A stretch of 64,000 nucleotides of DNA. Source: Nocardia vaccinii NBRC 15922 (GTDB lineage Bacteria; Actinomycetota; Actinomycetes; Mycobacteriales; Mycobacteriaceae). The stretch covers positions 372,001 through 436,000 of the forward strand of contig NZ_BDCC01000012.1 of assembly GCF_001613305.1 (NCBI RefSeq). The letters are read 5' to 3'. Position 1 is the stretch's first letter. Each line of letters starts with the position of its first letter. The notes under the pieces were generated by a model. The model made no database searches and was not told the DNA's origin. It saw only the letters and a list, made by a program, of their open reading frames with translations. The translations under genes and the position numbers were made by a program. This document shows, in pieces, positions 11,402-22,016 of the stretch.

Positions 11402-13045
11402 TCAGTTCTTGGGGAACTTCAGCTTGGACAAATCGATCCCCTCAAGACCGGGCGGCAACTGGTCGAGCCCGTTGGGCATCCCGGACAGGTCCGGCATCCC
11501 GGCGGGCATCCCGGGCGGCATGGCGGGCATACCCGGCATGCCCGGGAAACCGCCGCGCACCTTGGGCGGAGTGGGACCGCGACCGCCCTTCTTGCCCTTC
11601 TTCCCCTTCTTGTTGGTGCGCCGGTTGCCACCGCCGCCCATACCCATCTGACGCCCCATCTGCGCCATCATCTTGCGGGCCTCGAAGAAGCGGTCGACCA
11701 GCTGGTTCACATCGGTCACCGTGACACCCGAGCCGTTGGCGATGCGCAGGCGGCGGGAGGCGTTGATGATCTTGGGATTGGCGCGCTCGGCCGGGGTCAT
11801 ACCGCGGATGATGGCTTGCACCCGGTCCAGCTGCTTGTCGTCGACGGCGGCCAGGGCGTCCTTCATCTGGCCCGCGCCGGGCAGCATGCCCAGCAGGTTG
11901 CCGATCGGCCCCATCTTGCGGATGGCCAGCATCTGATCGAGGAAATCCTCGAGGGTGAGCTCACCGCTGCCGATCTTGCGCGCGGCCTCCTCGGCCTGCT
12001 GCGCGTCGTAGACCTGTTCGGCCTGCTCGATCAGGGTGAGCAGATCGCCCATGCCCAGGATGCGGCTGGACATGCGATCGGGGTGGAAGACGTCGAAGTC
12101 CTCGAGCTTCTCACCGGTGGAGGCGAACAGGATCGGCTGACCGGTCACCTCGCGCACCGACAGTGCCGCGCCACCGCGCGCATCACCGTCGAGCTTGGTG
12201 AGCACCACGCCGGTGAAGCCGACGCCGTCGCGGAACGCTTCGGCGGTGGTGACCGCGTCCTGGCCGATCATCGCGTCGAGGACGAACAGGATCTCGTCGG
12301 GCTGCACCGCGTCGCGGATGCCCGCGGCCTGCGCCATCAACTCCTCGTCGATGCCCAGGCGGCCCGCGGTGTCGACGATGACGACGTCGTACTGCTTGTT
12401 GCGCGCCTCGGCGATGCCGTCCTGCGCGACCTTGATCGGATCGGCCGCGGTAATGCCCAGCGGATTGTCGCCGCCGCCTGCCGCGGGACGCCTGGAGGCG
12501 GCAGCCTGCGTAACCACGGCAGGCCCGCTCGTGCCGCTCGTCGACACAGTGGTGCCGGGATGCGGTGCGAAAACCGGGACCTCGGCGCGCTGACCGACGA
12601 CCTGCAGCTGTGTGACCGCACCGGGACGCTGCAGGTCGCAGGCCACCAGCAGCGGCGTATGCCCTTGGCCCTTCAGCCATTTCGCGAGCTTTCCGGCGAG
12701 GGTGGTCTTACCGGCGCCCTGCAGACCCGCGAGCATGACCACCGTCGGCGGCGTCTTGGCGAACTGCAGCCGCCGCGTCTCGCCGCCGAGGATCGCGATC
12801 AATTCCTCGTTGACGATCTTGACGACCTGCTGCGCCGGATTCAGCGCCGCGGAGACCTCCGCCCCGTTGGCGCGCTCCTTGACCCGGGCGATGAATCCGC
12901 GCACCACCGGCAACGCGACATCGGCCTCGAGCAGGGCCAGGCGAATCTCCCGGGCGGTCGCGTCGATATCCGCCGGTGACAGACGCCCCTTGCCGCGCAG
13001 ATCGCTCAGTACACCGGTCAACCGGTCGGAAAGGGATTCGAACAC
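11402..13045 (-). CDS. ffh: Signal recognition particle GTPase Ffh
   Basis: 547 residues, GTG start (VFESLSDRLTGVLSDLRGKG). N domain, then G domain with P-loop GLQGAGKTTLAGKLA, VIVDTAGRLGID and TKLDGDARGGAAL, then a methionine- and glycine-rich M domain for signal-sequence and SRP RNA binding. About 35 extra residues rich in T, S, A and G (around 166-200) interrupt the G domain after FAPHPG. The C-terminus is long, with MGMGGGG and lysine runs followed by a PGMPGMPAMPPGMPAG stretch. Works with FtsY, encoded at 18.7 kb, to target membrane proteins. Confidence 0.97.
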   Translation of the reverse strand: MFESLSDRLTGVLSDLRGKGRLSPADIDATAREIRLALLEADVALPVVRGFIARVKERANGAEVSAALNPAQQVVKIVNEELIAILGGETRRLQFAKTPPTVVMLAGLQGAGKTTLAGKLAKWLKGQGHTPLLVACDLQRPGAVTQLQVVGQRAEVPVFAPHPGTTVSTSGTSGPAVVTQAAASRRPAAGGGDNPLGITAADPIKVAQDGIAEARNKQYDVVIVDTAGRLGIDEELMAQAAGIRDAVQPDEILFVLDAMIGQDAVTTAEAFRDGVGFTGVVLTKLDGDARGGAALSVREVTGQPILFASTGEKLEDFDVFHPDRMSSRILGMGDLLTLIEQAEQVYDAQQAEEAARKIGSGELTLEDFLDQMLAIRKMGPIGNLLGMLPGAGQMKDALAAVDDKQLDRVQAIIRGMTPAERANPKIINASRRLRIANGSGVTVTDVNQLVDRFFEARKMMAQMGRQMGMGGGGNRRTNKKGKKGKKGGRGPTPPKVRGGFPGMPGMPAMPPGMPAGMPDLSGMPNGLDQLPPGLEGIDLSKLKFPKN

Positions 13046-13180
13046 CGATCGCGCTCCTGATCTCGAGGGACGTCACTCGACATACCAGGGTAATGCGCGC
13101 ATGCCGATCGAAGGATCCACCCTAGTCGTTCCCGGTTTCGGTGTTCACGGCACCGGTGGCCCGCACGCGTGCCGGACGCG

Positions 13181-13492
13181 CTATTCCAGCAAGCTGCGCC
13201 GCGGCCTCGGCGCCTGGCGGATATCGCGATTCTCATTGGCGACCATGCCGACCGCCTCGCGGGCGGTCAGTCCCAATTCCAAGGCCATGGAATCGAGTCC
13301 CGCCCACTCGGCCTCGGTCGGCGTGCGCCCGTTCACCGTGGCGGCGATGGTCATCGCGGTCACCGCCTGCTGCCCGGTCAGAGTGCGGCCGGGTAGCCAG
13401 GACACCACCCAGCGGTCTCCACCGACACAGCGGGCGATGTGCTGCGTCAAGTCACTGGTCATCGTCGATGCGGAAACGACTTCAATTGCCAC
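13181..13492 (-). CDS. Small hypothetical protein
   Basis: 103 residues from GTG at 13492, which has GAGGGAG 8 nt upstream; ATG at 13462 is an alternative. Content looks protein-like: DRWVVSWLPGRTLTGQQAVT and EWAGLDSMALELGLTAREAV suggest a short alpha-helical protein. No family recognised and no cysteine or metal motif. Sits between glnD and ffh on their strand. Confidence 0.6.
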   Translation of the reverse strand: MAIEVVSASTMTSDLTQHIARCVGGDRWVVSWLPGRTLTGQQAVTAMTIAATVNGRTPTEAEWAGLDSMALELGLTAREAVGMVANENRDIRQAPRPRRSLLE

Positions 13493-13756
13493 CGGCTCGC
13501 TCCCTCGTGCTCGAAAAGCTCGGACAAGCCTCGAACAACATCCACGGCATGCGGGCCGCTATCACCGCCGACCCCTGAGCACACCGTCTCCGCCAATGTG
13601 ACAGCACAGATCCGGTCTGATCGTAGAGTGACATGCCCTACTGAAGCTTCAGGTTGCAGCAAATCTCACGCAACAATCCGGTCACTGACAAACGTCCAGT
13701 TTGTCCGCAACGCCGCGGACCGGGCGGGCGATGGCGAATCGGGGCGAAAATCCGGC

Positions 13757-13784
13757 CGAATGTCCGTTCCGGCCGGAACATTCG
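13757..13784 (-). terminator. Candidate hairpin terminator after glnD
   Basis: Nested inverted repeat: CGAATGT (13757-13763) pairs with ACATTCG (13778-13784), and inside it the 14-bp palindrome GTTCCGGCCGGAAC (13766-13779). It lies 30 bp beyond the glnD stop. The rest of the 322-bp gap 13493-13814 shows no gene. Confidence 0.55.
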
Positions 13785-13814
13785 CTTTCGGCCGAAATGC
13801 CGCCCGAGCCCGGC

Positions 13815-16232
13815 TTATTCGGGCTCTTGCTGCGGAGGCGGCGGGGGCGTCTGTGGCGGGACGACCGCCAGCACCGCGGCCGCGATCCCGTCCCGTCGCG
13901 CCGGGCTGTCGGTATCCCCGAGATCCAGGCAGAACGCGTCCACGACGGCCGTGCCCCGGGTGACCACCTTCGCCCACCGCACATCCGCACCCGTGCCCGC
14001 GAGCGCACCGGCGAGCCGGCTGAGCAATCCGATCCGGTCCTCCGCACGCAGTTCCAGCAACACCTGACCGGCAATTCCGGTGTCGGCCCACAGAATGCGG
14101 GGTTCGGCCTGCGCGTACGGACTGGGCGGCAGACCCGCCTCACGTTCCTTGCGCTCGAGCACCGCCGCCAGATCCAGGTCGCCGTTCACCGCGCGGATCA
14201 GATCCTGGCGCAGCAGTCCGGCATCGGGCGGGTCGCCGAATTTCGGTGCGACACGGAAGATATCGATCGCCGAATCCCCCTCCGATCCGAGCGAGGCCGA
14301 CAACACCCGCAGCGAATGCAGCGCCAGCACACCCGCAGCGTCGGACAGCAGTCCGGGGCTGTCGGGCGCGACGACTGTCACCACATGGCTGAAACGTCCC
14401 TCGCCGGGCGACAATTCGACGTGCACCCCACCGGATTTCGCCTTGGCCACCAGATCGGGATCGATCGGATCGGGTTCGGGAGCCGGTTGCCCGGCCATCG
14501 CCAAGCGAGAGCGCCGCACCAGCTCCCCGATCAGCGAGGCCTTCCAATCACCCCACACCCCCGGACCGGTGGCCAGCGAATCCGCCTCGGCGAGGGCATG
14601 CAGGAGCTCGAGCAGCTGCGGGTCGCCGCCCAGCGCGGTGACCACCGTCTCGGCGGTCGACGGATCGGCCAGATCGCGTCGCGTGGCGGTATCGGGCAGC
14701 AGCAGGTGGTACCGGACGATCGCGCTGAGCGTACGCACATCCGAAGGCCACAGCCCCAGCCGACGGCCGATCTGGGTGGCCAGCTCGGCGCCGACGATGC
14801 TGTGATCCTCGGTGCGGCCTTTACCCAGATCGTGCAGCAACGCACCGAGCAGCAGCAGATCCGGACGCGCGACCCGGGTGCTCAATGCCCCCGCGTAGGC
14901 GACGGTCTCCACCAGGTGACGATCCACCGTCCAGGTGTGCACCGCATCGCGCGGGGGCAGATCGCGCACCGCGCCCCATTCCGGAAACAGTCTGCCCCAC
15001 AGACCCGTTCGATCCAGCGCCTCGACCGCGGCGATGGTGGCGCGGCCGGTGCCCAGCAAGACCAGCAGATCGTTGAGCGCCTCGCGCGGCCACGGCTCGC
15101 GCAATTCGGGTGCGTCCTCGGACAGGCGATTCAACGTGGTCGCCGACATCGGCAACCCGTTCTGCGCCGAGGCCGCGGCCACCCGCAGGATCAGGCCCGG
15201 ATCCCGTTGCGGGCGGGCGTCGCGGGCCAGCACCACCTCACCGGCGTGTTCGACCACCCCCTCATCGAGCGGTCGACGCACCGGCATGCGGCGAAGCCTG
15301 GCCAGCCCGCGACGTGGCAGGGCGTTACCCGCCGTGCGCAACCCGACGTCGACCGAGTACCCCACCGTGCGGGCGGCATCACTCAACGTCCGGGCCAGAT
15401 CGAAACGGTCGCCGATGCGCAGTGCCGCACCGATCTCGTCGGCGTCCTGCGCGCGCAACTGATCGCGGGAACGTCCGGCGACGCGATGCAGTTCGGTGCG
15501 CACATCCAGCAGACGGCGATGCGCCTGCTTCAGCCCGCCGCCCGGGACGTCGGGCCCCAGGCCGGGCATGGCGTCGGTCAGCTGGGCGATGGCGAGCGCG
15601 TCGAGCAGCTGGATGTCGCGCAGACCGCCGCGCCCGTTCTTCAGATCGGGTTCGGCGCGGTGCGCGATCTCCCCGCTGCGCCGCCACCGGGTCTGCGCCT
15701 GTTCGACCAATTCGCCGAAGCGGGAACGGATTCCGGTGCGCCACTCGCGACGCACGCCGCCGATGAGCAGATTGCTCAACTCCATGTCGCCAACGATGTG
15801 CCGAGCGTCCAGCATGCCGAGGGCGGCGGTGAGATCGTCGGCGGCCACCCGCAGCGCCTGCGGGACGGTGCGCACACTGTGGTCCAGTTTGATGTGCGCG
15901 TCCCACAGCGGGTACCACAGCCGATCGGCGACCTCGGCCACCCGCTCCGGATCGATGTCGTCGTGCAGCAGCACCAGATCCAGATCCGAGTACGGCAGCA
16001 TCTCGCGCCGCCCCAGGCCACCGACGGCCACCACGGCCAGGCCGCTGTCCGCGGTGATGCCCAGCTCGGCGCCCTTACCGGTGAGCCACAGATCGTGCAG
16101 GTCCACCAGCGCCTGCCGCAGCGCATGGGCGTCCAGTCGCGGACGGCGAACCTGTCCGCCCTCCAGCAGCTGATCTCGAGCCCGTACCAGATCCGTTGCC
16201 CCGCTCGGCGTGTCGCTTTTCACCTGCACCAC
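13815..16232 (-). CDS. glnD: [Protein-PII] uridylyltransferase/uridylyl-removing enzyme
   Basis: 805 residues. Nucleotidyltransferase motif [20 protein letters not shown] near residue 70, HD-domain motif [19 protein letters not shown] near 445, and two C-terminal ACT-like regions ([20 protein letters not shown] and [15 protein letters not shown]) that sense glutamine. It modifies the PII protein encoded just upstream; in actinobacteria the modification may be adenylylation rather than uridylylation. The start is a GTG at 16232; a GTG one codon later is equally possible. Third gene of the amtB-glnB-glnD cluster. Confidence 0.95.
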   Translation of the reverse strand: MVQVKSDTPSGATDLVRARDQLLEGGQVRRPRLDAHALRQALVDLHDLWLTGKGAELGITADSGLAVVAVGGLGRREMLPYSDLDLVLLHDDIDPERVAEVADRLWYPLWDAHIKLDHSVRTVPQALRVAADDLTAALGMLDARHIVGDMELSNLLIGGVRREWRTGIRSRFGELVEQAQTRWRRSGEIAHRAEPDLKNGRGGLRDIQLLDALAIAQLTDAMPGLGPDVPGGGLKQAHRRLLDVRTELHRVAGRSRDQLRAQDADEIGAALRIGDRFDLARTLSDAARTVGYSVDVGLRTAGNALPRRGLARLRRMPVRRPLDEGVVEHAGEVVLARDARPQRDPGLILRVAAASAQNGLPMSATTLNRLSEDAPELREPWPREALNDLLVLLGTGRATIAAVEALDRTGLWGRLFPEWGAVRDLPPRDAVHTWTVDRHLVETVAYAGALSTRVARPDLLLLGALLHDLGKGRTEDHSIVGAELATQIGRRLGLWPSDVRTLSAIVRYHLLLPDTATRRDLADPSTAETVVTALGGDPQLLELLHALAEADSLATGPGVWGDWKASLIGELVRRSRLAMAGQPAPEPDPIDPDLVAKAKSGGVHVELSPGEGRFSHVVTVVAPDSPGLLSDAAGVLALHSLRVLSASLGSEGDSAIDIFRVAPKFGDPPDAGLLRQDLIRAVNGDLDLAAVLERKEREAGLPPSPYAQAEPRILWADTGIAGQVLLELRAEDRIGLLSRLAGALAGTGADVRWAKVVTRGTAVVDAFCLDLGDTDSPARRDGIAAAVLAVVPPQTPPPPPQQEPE

Positions 16233-16321
16233 CCAACCCTCGTGCGGGCGGCCCCGCGCCCTACCGTCGCCCGGTGGGAGCGGAGCCGCCGACCGACCCG
16301 CTGACAGAGACCGTCCGCGCG

Positions 16322-18066
<1,745 letters not shown>

Positions 18067-18204
18067 CTTGTTCCTCCTCATCTCGGGCCCAGCCATAAAA
18101 TGCGGCAAACGAGCCTGCACAGAAGGTTGGCTATTCGGTGTTTCATCCGTGCCGCCCCCGTGTTTCACATGAGTGAACGGATGCGCCCCCTGTGTTGCTA
18201 CCAC

Positions 18205-18229
18205 GTTTCATTTCCTACACAGCCGTTTC
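18205..18229 (-). promoter_or_regulatory. Possible GlnR-type elements upstream of amtB
   Basis: Two GAAAC pentamers on the amtB strand (GTTTC at 18205-18209 and 18225-18229 on the plus strand), about 140-165 bp upstream of amtB, in a locally AT-richer stretch. GlnR boxes of actinomycetes combine GTnAC and GAAAC half-sites in a 22-bp rhythm. Here the two GAAAC are 20 bp apart and the GTnAC partners are poor, so the match is weak. Confidence 0.3.
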
Positions 18230-18495
18230 CGGCTCACTGTGAGGTTCGTGTCGCGGTGCGGAATTCATCGATGAATACCCAGTTCAGCCGCTATGCGGGC
18301 GAGGCGCCGATCGGAAGTGGAGATCACCATCCGACACACAGCGCGAAATCGTAACCAACCGCCCGGTGAGTACCTCCGCTACCCCGCCGATCCCCACACA
18401 GCTACCCGCCGCCCGTACACACGACGGCGGCGACCCCACGAGCGCTCAACCGAAAATCACCCAGGCTCACCCACCCCGAGCAACACCAGCACCGA

Positions 18496-18610
18496 GTTCG
18501 CGGCCCGTCTCGCCGTTCGGACGCGTGACGGGTGCGAGGAACGAGTGCCCGACACGGAGCCGAACGGCGAGGCCCTCAGGGCCGCGAACCCGCCGGAGCG
18601 AAGCGGAGGC
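18496..18610 (+). repeat. Hairpin repeat, copy 1
   Basis: A 115-bp unit starting GTTCGCGGCCCGTCTCGCCG and ending CGCCGGAGCGAAGCGGAGGC. The start pairs with an internal complement (GGCCGCGAAC at about 18580-18589, and CCGAACGGCGAG pairing with the CTCGCCGTTCGG arm), so the unit folds into one long imperfect hairpin with a 21-bp 3' tail. A second copy follows 11 bp later. No gene is visible in 18230-18736. Confidence 0.8.
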
Positions 18611-18621
18611 AATCCAACACA

Positions 18622-18724
18622 GTTCGCGGCCCGTCTCGCCGCTCGGACGCGCGGCGGGCGCCCGACACGGGACCGACCGGCGAGACACCAGGGGGCCGCG
18701 AACCCGCCGGAGCGAAGCGGAGGC
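18622..18724 (+). repeat. Hairpin repeat, copy 2
   Basis: Same orientation as copy 1, with the same first 20 bases and same last 20 bases, and a shorter, diverged middle (103 bp). Complementary ends GTTCGCGGCC and GGCCGCGAAC are preserved while the loop differs, the pattern expected if the folded structure matters. It ends 12 bp from the ftsY stop. Confidence 0.8.
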
Positions 18725-18736
18725 CGAAGATACAGC

Positions 18737-20248
18737 TCAGCCCAACAGGGCGTCGACGAATGCGCCGGGTTCGAAGGGGGCCAGATCGTCCGCGCCCTCG
18801 CCGAGGCCGACGAGTTTGACCGGGACGCCGAGTTCGTGCTGGACCTGGAAGACGATGCCGCCCTTCGCGGTACCGTCGAGTTTGGTCAGCACTACGCCGG
18901 TGATATCGACCACATCGGCGAAGACGCGCGCCTGGGTCAGGCCGTTCTGGCCGACGGTGGAGTCCAGCACCAGCAGCACCTCGTCCACGGCCGCCTTCTT
19001 CTCCACCACGCGCTTGACCTTGCCCAGCTCGTCCATCAGGCCGGTCTTGGTGTGCAGGCGGCCCGCGGTGTCGACCAGGACGACGTCCACGCCGTCATCG
19101 ATGCCGGTGCTCACCGCGTCGAAGGCGACCGAGGCCGGATCCGCGCCCTCGCGCCCTCGCACCGTGTGCGCGCCGACCCGCTCACCCCAGGTCTGCAGCT
19201 GATCGGCGGCCGCGGCGCGGAAGGTGTCCGCCGCGCCCAGCAGCACCCGGCGGCCGTCCGCGACCAGAACGCGCGCGAGTTTGCCGGTGGTGGTGGTCTT
19301 ACCGGTGCCGTTGACGCCGACCACCAGCAGGATGGAGGGGTGATCGTCGTGCGGCAGGGCGCGGATCGATCGGTCCAACTCGGGGCGCAGCGCCTCGACC
19401 AGGACCGAGCGCAGCGCTGCTCGGGCCTCATCGGCGGTGCGGACGGTGCGGGCGGCCAGTTCGCTGCGTAACCGTTCGACGATGGTCGAGGTGACAGCGG
19501 TGCCGAGATCGGCCATGACGAGCGTGTCCTCGATCTCCTCCCAGGAGTCCTCGTCCAGGTCGCCGCCGCCGAGCAGGCCGAGCAGGCTCTTGCCGACGGC
19601 GTTCTGCGAGCGGGCCAGCCGCCCGCGCAGCCTGGTCAGGCGGCCCGCGGTGGGTTCGATCTCCTCGAGTTGCGGTGCGGGAGCGGCGGTTTCGACGGGA
19701 GCGGGAAGCTCCTCGACCACCGCGGACTGCTCGACCTCGACCTCGGGTTCGGCCGTCGGCACCGCCTCCGCGGGTACTTCGACCGCCTGGGCGCTGGATC
19801 GTTCTTCGGTTTCCGCGGGCCGCGCTTCGACCTCGGGCGCTCGGACCTCCGCGGTTCCGGCTTCGGCGGTTCTGGCCTCGACCCCGGTTGTTTCGGTCTC
19901 CTCGACCTCGGGTTCCGGCAGCCGGACATCGGTGATCCCGCGACGTACCGAATCGCGCGGAATCGCCGCGTCGTCGCCGACATGCGGTTGTCCCTCGTCG
20001 TCGGTTCGCTCGATCGATACCGGTTCGGGCTGCGGTGGTGCCAGTGTGCTCGCGCCTGCGCCGCCCTGACTGAAACTGAATCCACCGGACGCGGTGTACC
20101 CCCCGGACCGGTCGGTCACCTCCTTGTCGGGCGTGGCGGGAGTCAGCTTCACCCGGCCGCGCTTGTACCGGACGAATCCAGCGACGACGAGCGCCACCAC
20201 CACGATGGCGGCGATCACGGCGATCAGAATCCAAGCTTGCGCAGTCAC
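18737..20248 (-). CDS. ftsY: Signal recognition particle receptor FtsY
   Basis: 503 residues from GTG at 20248. Residues 3-25 are a membrane anchor (WILIAVIAAIVVVALVVAGF), as in actinobacterial FtsY. An acidic A domain of about 170 residues rich in E, P, V and A follows, then the NG GTPase domain with GVNGTGKTTTTGKLARVL, VDTAGRLHTK and TKLDGTAKGGIVF. Receptor for Ffh-ribosome complexes at the membrane. In mycobacteria it lies between smc and amtB; here about 7.7 kb of other genes separate it from smc. Confidence 0.96.
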   Translation of the reverse strand: MTAQAWILIAVIAAIVVVALVVAGFVRYKRGRVKLTPATPDKEVTDRSGGYTASGGFSFSQGGAGASTLAPPQPEPVSIERTDDEGQPHVGDDAAIPRDSVRRGITDVRLPEPEVEETETTGVEARTAEAGTAEVRAPEVEARPAETEERSSAQAVEVPAEAVPTAEPEVEVEQSAVVEELPAPVETAAPAPQLEEIEPTAGRLTRLRGRLARSQNAVGKSLLGLLGGGDLDEDSWEEIEDTLVMADLGTAVTSTIVERLRSELAARTVRTADEARAALRSVLVEALRPELDRSIRALPHDDHPSILLVVGVNGTGKTTTTGKLARVLVADGRRVLLGAADTFRAAAADQLQTWGERVGAHTVRGREGADPASVAFDAVSTGIDDGVDVVLVDTAGRLHTKTGLMDELGKVKRVVEKKAAVDEVLLVLDSTVGQNGLTQARVFADVVDITGVVLTKLDGTAKGGIVFQVQHELGVPVKLVGLGEGADDLAPFEPGAFVDALLG

Positions 20249-20515
20249 GCCCCCATCCTTACAGAACGTCGACCACGCACCCGCAGGGCCGCGCGACGGG
20301 CGGGAAATCCGAAACCCTCGACCTGTGGTTTCGACTCGGCGGGGCCCGCGCGAGCCCGACCTACACCGGGCGCTAACACATATACCGGCAAATGCGGCGG
20401 TGACACGCCGGAATTGCCACACATGTGCCGTTCACCTACCGACCGGTCTGCCCGTCTCGGTGTCGCGACGCGGAAGCAGCGGCGAATCCAACTCAGAGAC
20501 AATAGGATCGGCGAT

Positions 20516-20905
20516 GTGACCGATCGAAATGTGCTTGGGGGACCGCTGGAGGAGTGCGGCACCGATCCTCTCACCGGCTTCTATCGGGACGGCTGCTGCA
20601 GCACCGGCCCCGAAGACCTGGGCAGTCATACGGTGTGCACCGTCGTTACCGCGGAGTTCCTGGAGCACCAGAAGTCGATCGGCAACGATCTGAGCACTCC
20701 GCGTCCGGAGAACAACTTTCCGGGACTGCAACCGGGCGATCGCTGGTGCGTGGTCGCGGTGCGCTGGCTGCACGCCCACGAGGACGGCGTTGCGGCCCCC
20801 GTCATCCTGGCCGCCACCCACGAGAACGCGCTCGAGGTCGTCCCGATGGAAACCCTGCGCAAATACGCCGTAGACGTCCCGGACGACGTCAGCGACCTGC
20901 TCTGA
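20516..20905 (+). CDS. DUF2237 family protein
   Basis: 129 residues from GTG at 20516. Family landmarks: NVLGGPLEECGTDPLTGFYR, DGCC, then DLGSHTVCTVVTAEFLEHQK and PGDRWCVVAVRWL, and a C-terminal LAATHENALEVVPMETLRKY. Small soluble protein with several conserved cysteines (C14, C27, C28); function not established for the family. Stands alone, divergent from ftsY. Confidence 0.85.
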   Translation: MTDRNVLGGPLEECGTDPLTGFYRDGCCSTGPEDLGSHTVCTVVTAEFLEHQKSIGNDLSTPRPENNFPGLQPGDRWCVVAVRWLHAHEDGVAAPVILAATHENALEVVPMETLRKYAVDVPDDVSDLL

Positions 20906-21117
20906 GCTCCCCACCGGACAACGGTTGCGCGTGACCACCGTGAGTGTGATGAGTCGCACACGGTCGAAGCGACAAGTTGATCGGCGCCCTCGATGGAGTT
21001 GTCTCCCGTAGCTGCCCGACTCGGTCGACGCGGACGACGGCGGGCCGCGCCGCCGCGGGCCTGGAGACGCACTGTCCGGACAACCCGGATTCCGGTGAAT
21101 TTCTCGAAAGATGCGAT

Positions 21118-21906
21118 TCACCGATGGGCAACGGCGGCCTGCCCCCTGATCGAGCTTCGCCTGCGGTGCGCCTTCTGGCGGCAGGCGGCCGAACAGTAGC
21201 GCGCGGGGCGGCCGAGACCGGCGGCTTTCAGGTCGGAGCCGCACATCGGACAGCGCGGAGACTCATTTTCGTTACGTATTTCGTTATGAATCGAGCCGTT
21301 GCCGTCGAGTTTCGTAACGGTGGGCGCCGGCGCGGCGCGCAGGGCGTCCAGGGCGATCCGGGCGGCCTTGACCAGCTCCGTCTCGGAGTTCGAAACGCGC
21401 TGTATCGCAACGCATCCGGTGATCAGCGCGGAGACGTCCGCGACGGTGACGTCCGGGCGCGCGGCACCGCATCGCTGGGCCTCGGTGAGCGCCGCGCGCA
21501 GGGCCTGGTGAAACCGGTCACCCGCGCCGCGCATGAGCGTGCGAGGCCAGCCGTCGTCGGCGGTGATCAGGTCGCAGACGGCCCGGCTGCGCGGAGCGGT
21601 GCGGACGACCTCGGCGCAGAAGTCGAAGAAGGCCGCACCAGGGTCCGGCGCACTCAGGCAGGCCGTCGCGCGGGCGGTCATCTGCTCGATACGCTGCTGC
21701 ATCACCGCCTCCAGCAGGTCGGTCTTGGTCGGGAAGTGCCGATAGACGGTGCCCGCGCCGACACCGGCGCGACGGGCTATCTCGGCCAGCGAGACCGAGG
21801 TGCCGCGATCGGCGAAGGCGCGTTGGGCCGCGGCCAGCACCAGGGCGCGGTTGCGCCGGGCATCGGCCCGCGCCGCGGGACCGAAACTCTGTGGTAGGGC
21901 GGACAT
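21118..21906 (-). CDS. TetR-family regulator with C-terminal zinc-ribbon-like tail
   Basis: 262 residues from ATG at 21906. TetR helix-turn-helix at about 20-65 (VSLAEIARRAGVGAGTVYRH) and the usual C-terminal domain to about 195. Residues 217-250 carry four cysteines in CPMC and YCSAAC, spaced C219-x2-C222-x15-C238-x3-C242, followed by RQKAHRRR. The second part matches the zinc-binding RYCSxACRQxAxRxR element seen on various actinobacterial proteins. Divergent from the NmrA-type oxidoreductase and probably its repressor. Confidence 0.85.
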   Translation of the reverse strand: MSALPQSFGPAARADARRNRALVLAAAQRAFADRGTSVSLAEIARRAGVGAGTVYRHFPTKTDLLEAVMQQRIEQMTARATACLSAPDPGAAFFDFCAEVVRTAPRSRAVCDLITADDGWPRTLMRGAGDRFHQALRAALTEAQRCGAARPDVTVADVSALITGCVAIQRVSNSETELVKAARIALDALRAAPAPTVTKLDGNGSIHNEIRNENESPRCPMCGSDLKAAGLGRPARYCSAACRQKAHRRRSSIRGQAAVAHR

Positions 21907-21953
21907 TTCGTTACGACACCCCTTTGCGCGGACCTGGCGAATCGAGTCGGACC

Positions 21954-21991
21954 ACCCGTATCGTCCGAAATACGGGTCAGACAACCCGTAT
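21954..21991. promoter_or_regulatory. Operator repeats between TetR and NmrA genes
   Basis: ACCCGTAT (21954-21961) and ATACGGGT (21970-21977) form an inverted repeat with an 8-bp centre; ACCCGTAT recurs at 21984-21991. Three half-sites thus alternate through the promoter region shared by the two divergent genes, about 25 bp before the oxidoreductase start. Confidence 0.75.
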
Positions 21992-22016
21992 CCTACCGAC
22001 ACGAAGACAGGTGATC

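Noticed and set aside
13640..13660. Palindrome CTGAAGCTTCAG near 13640 considered as an operator
   Set aside because: Single 12-bp palindrome in a gap with no adjacent regulator gene; could easily be chance.
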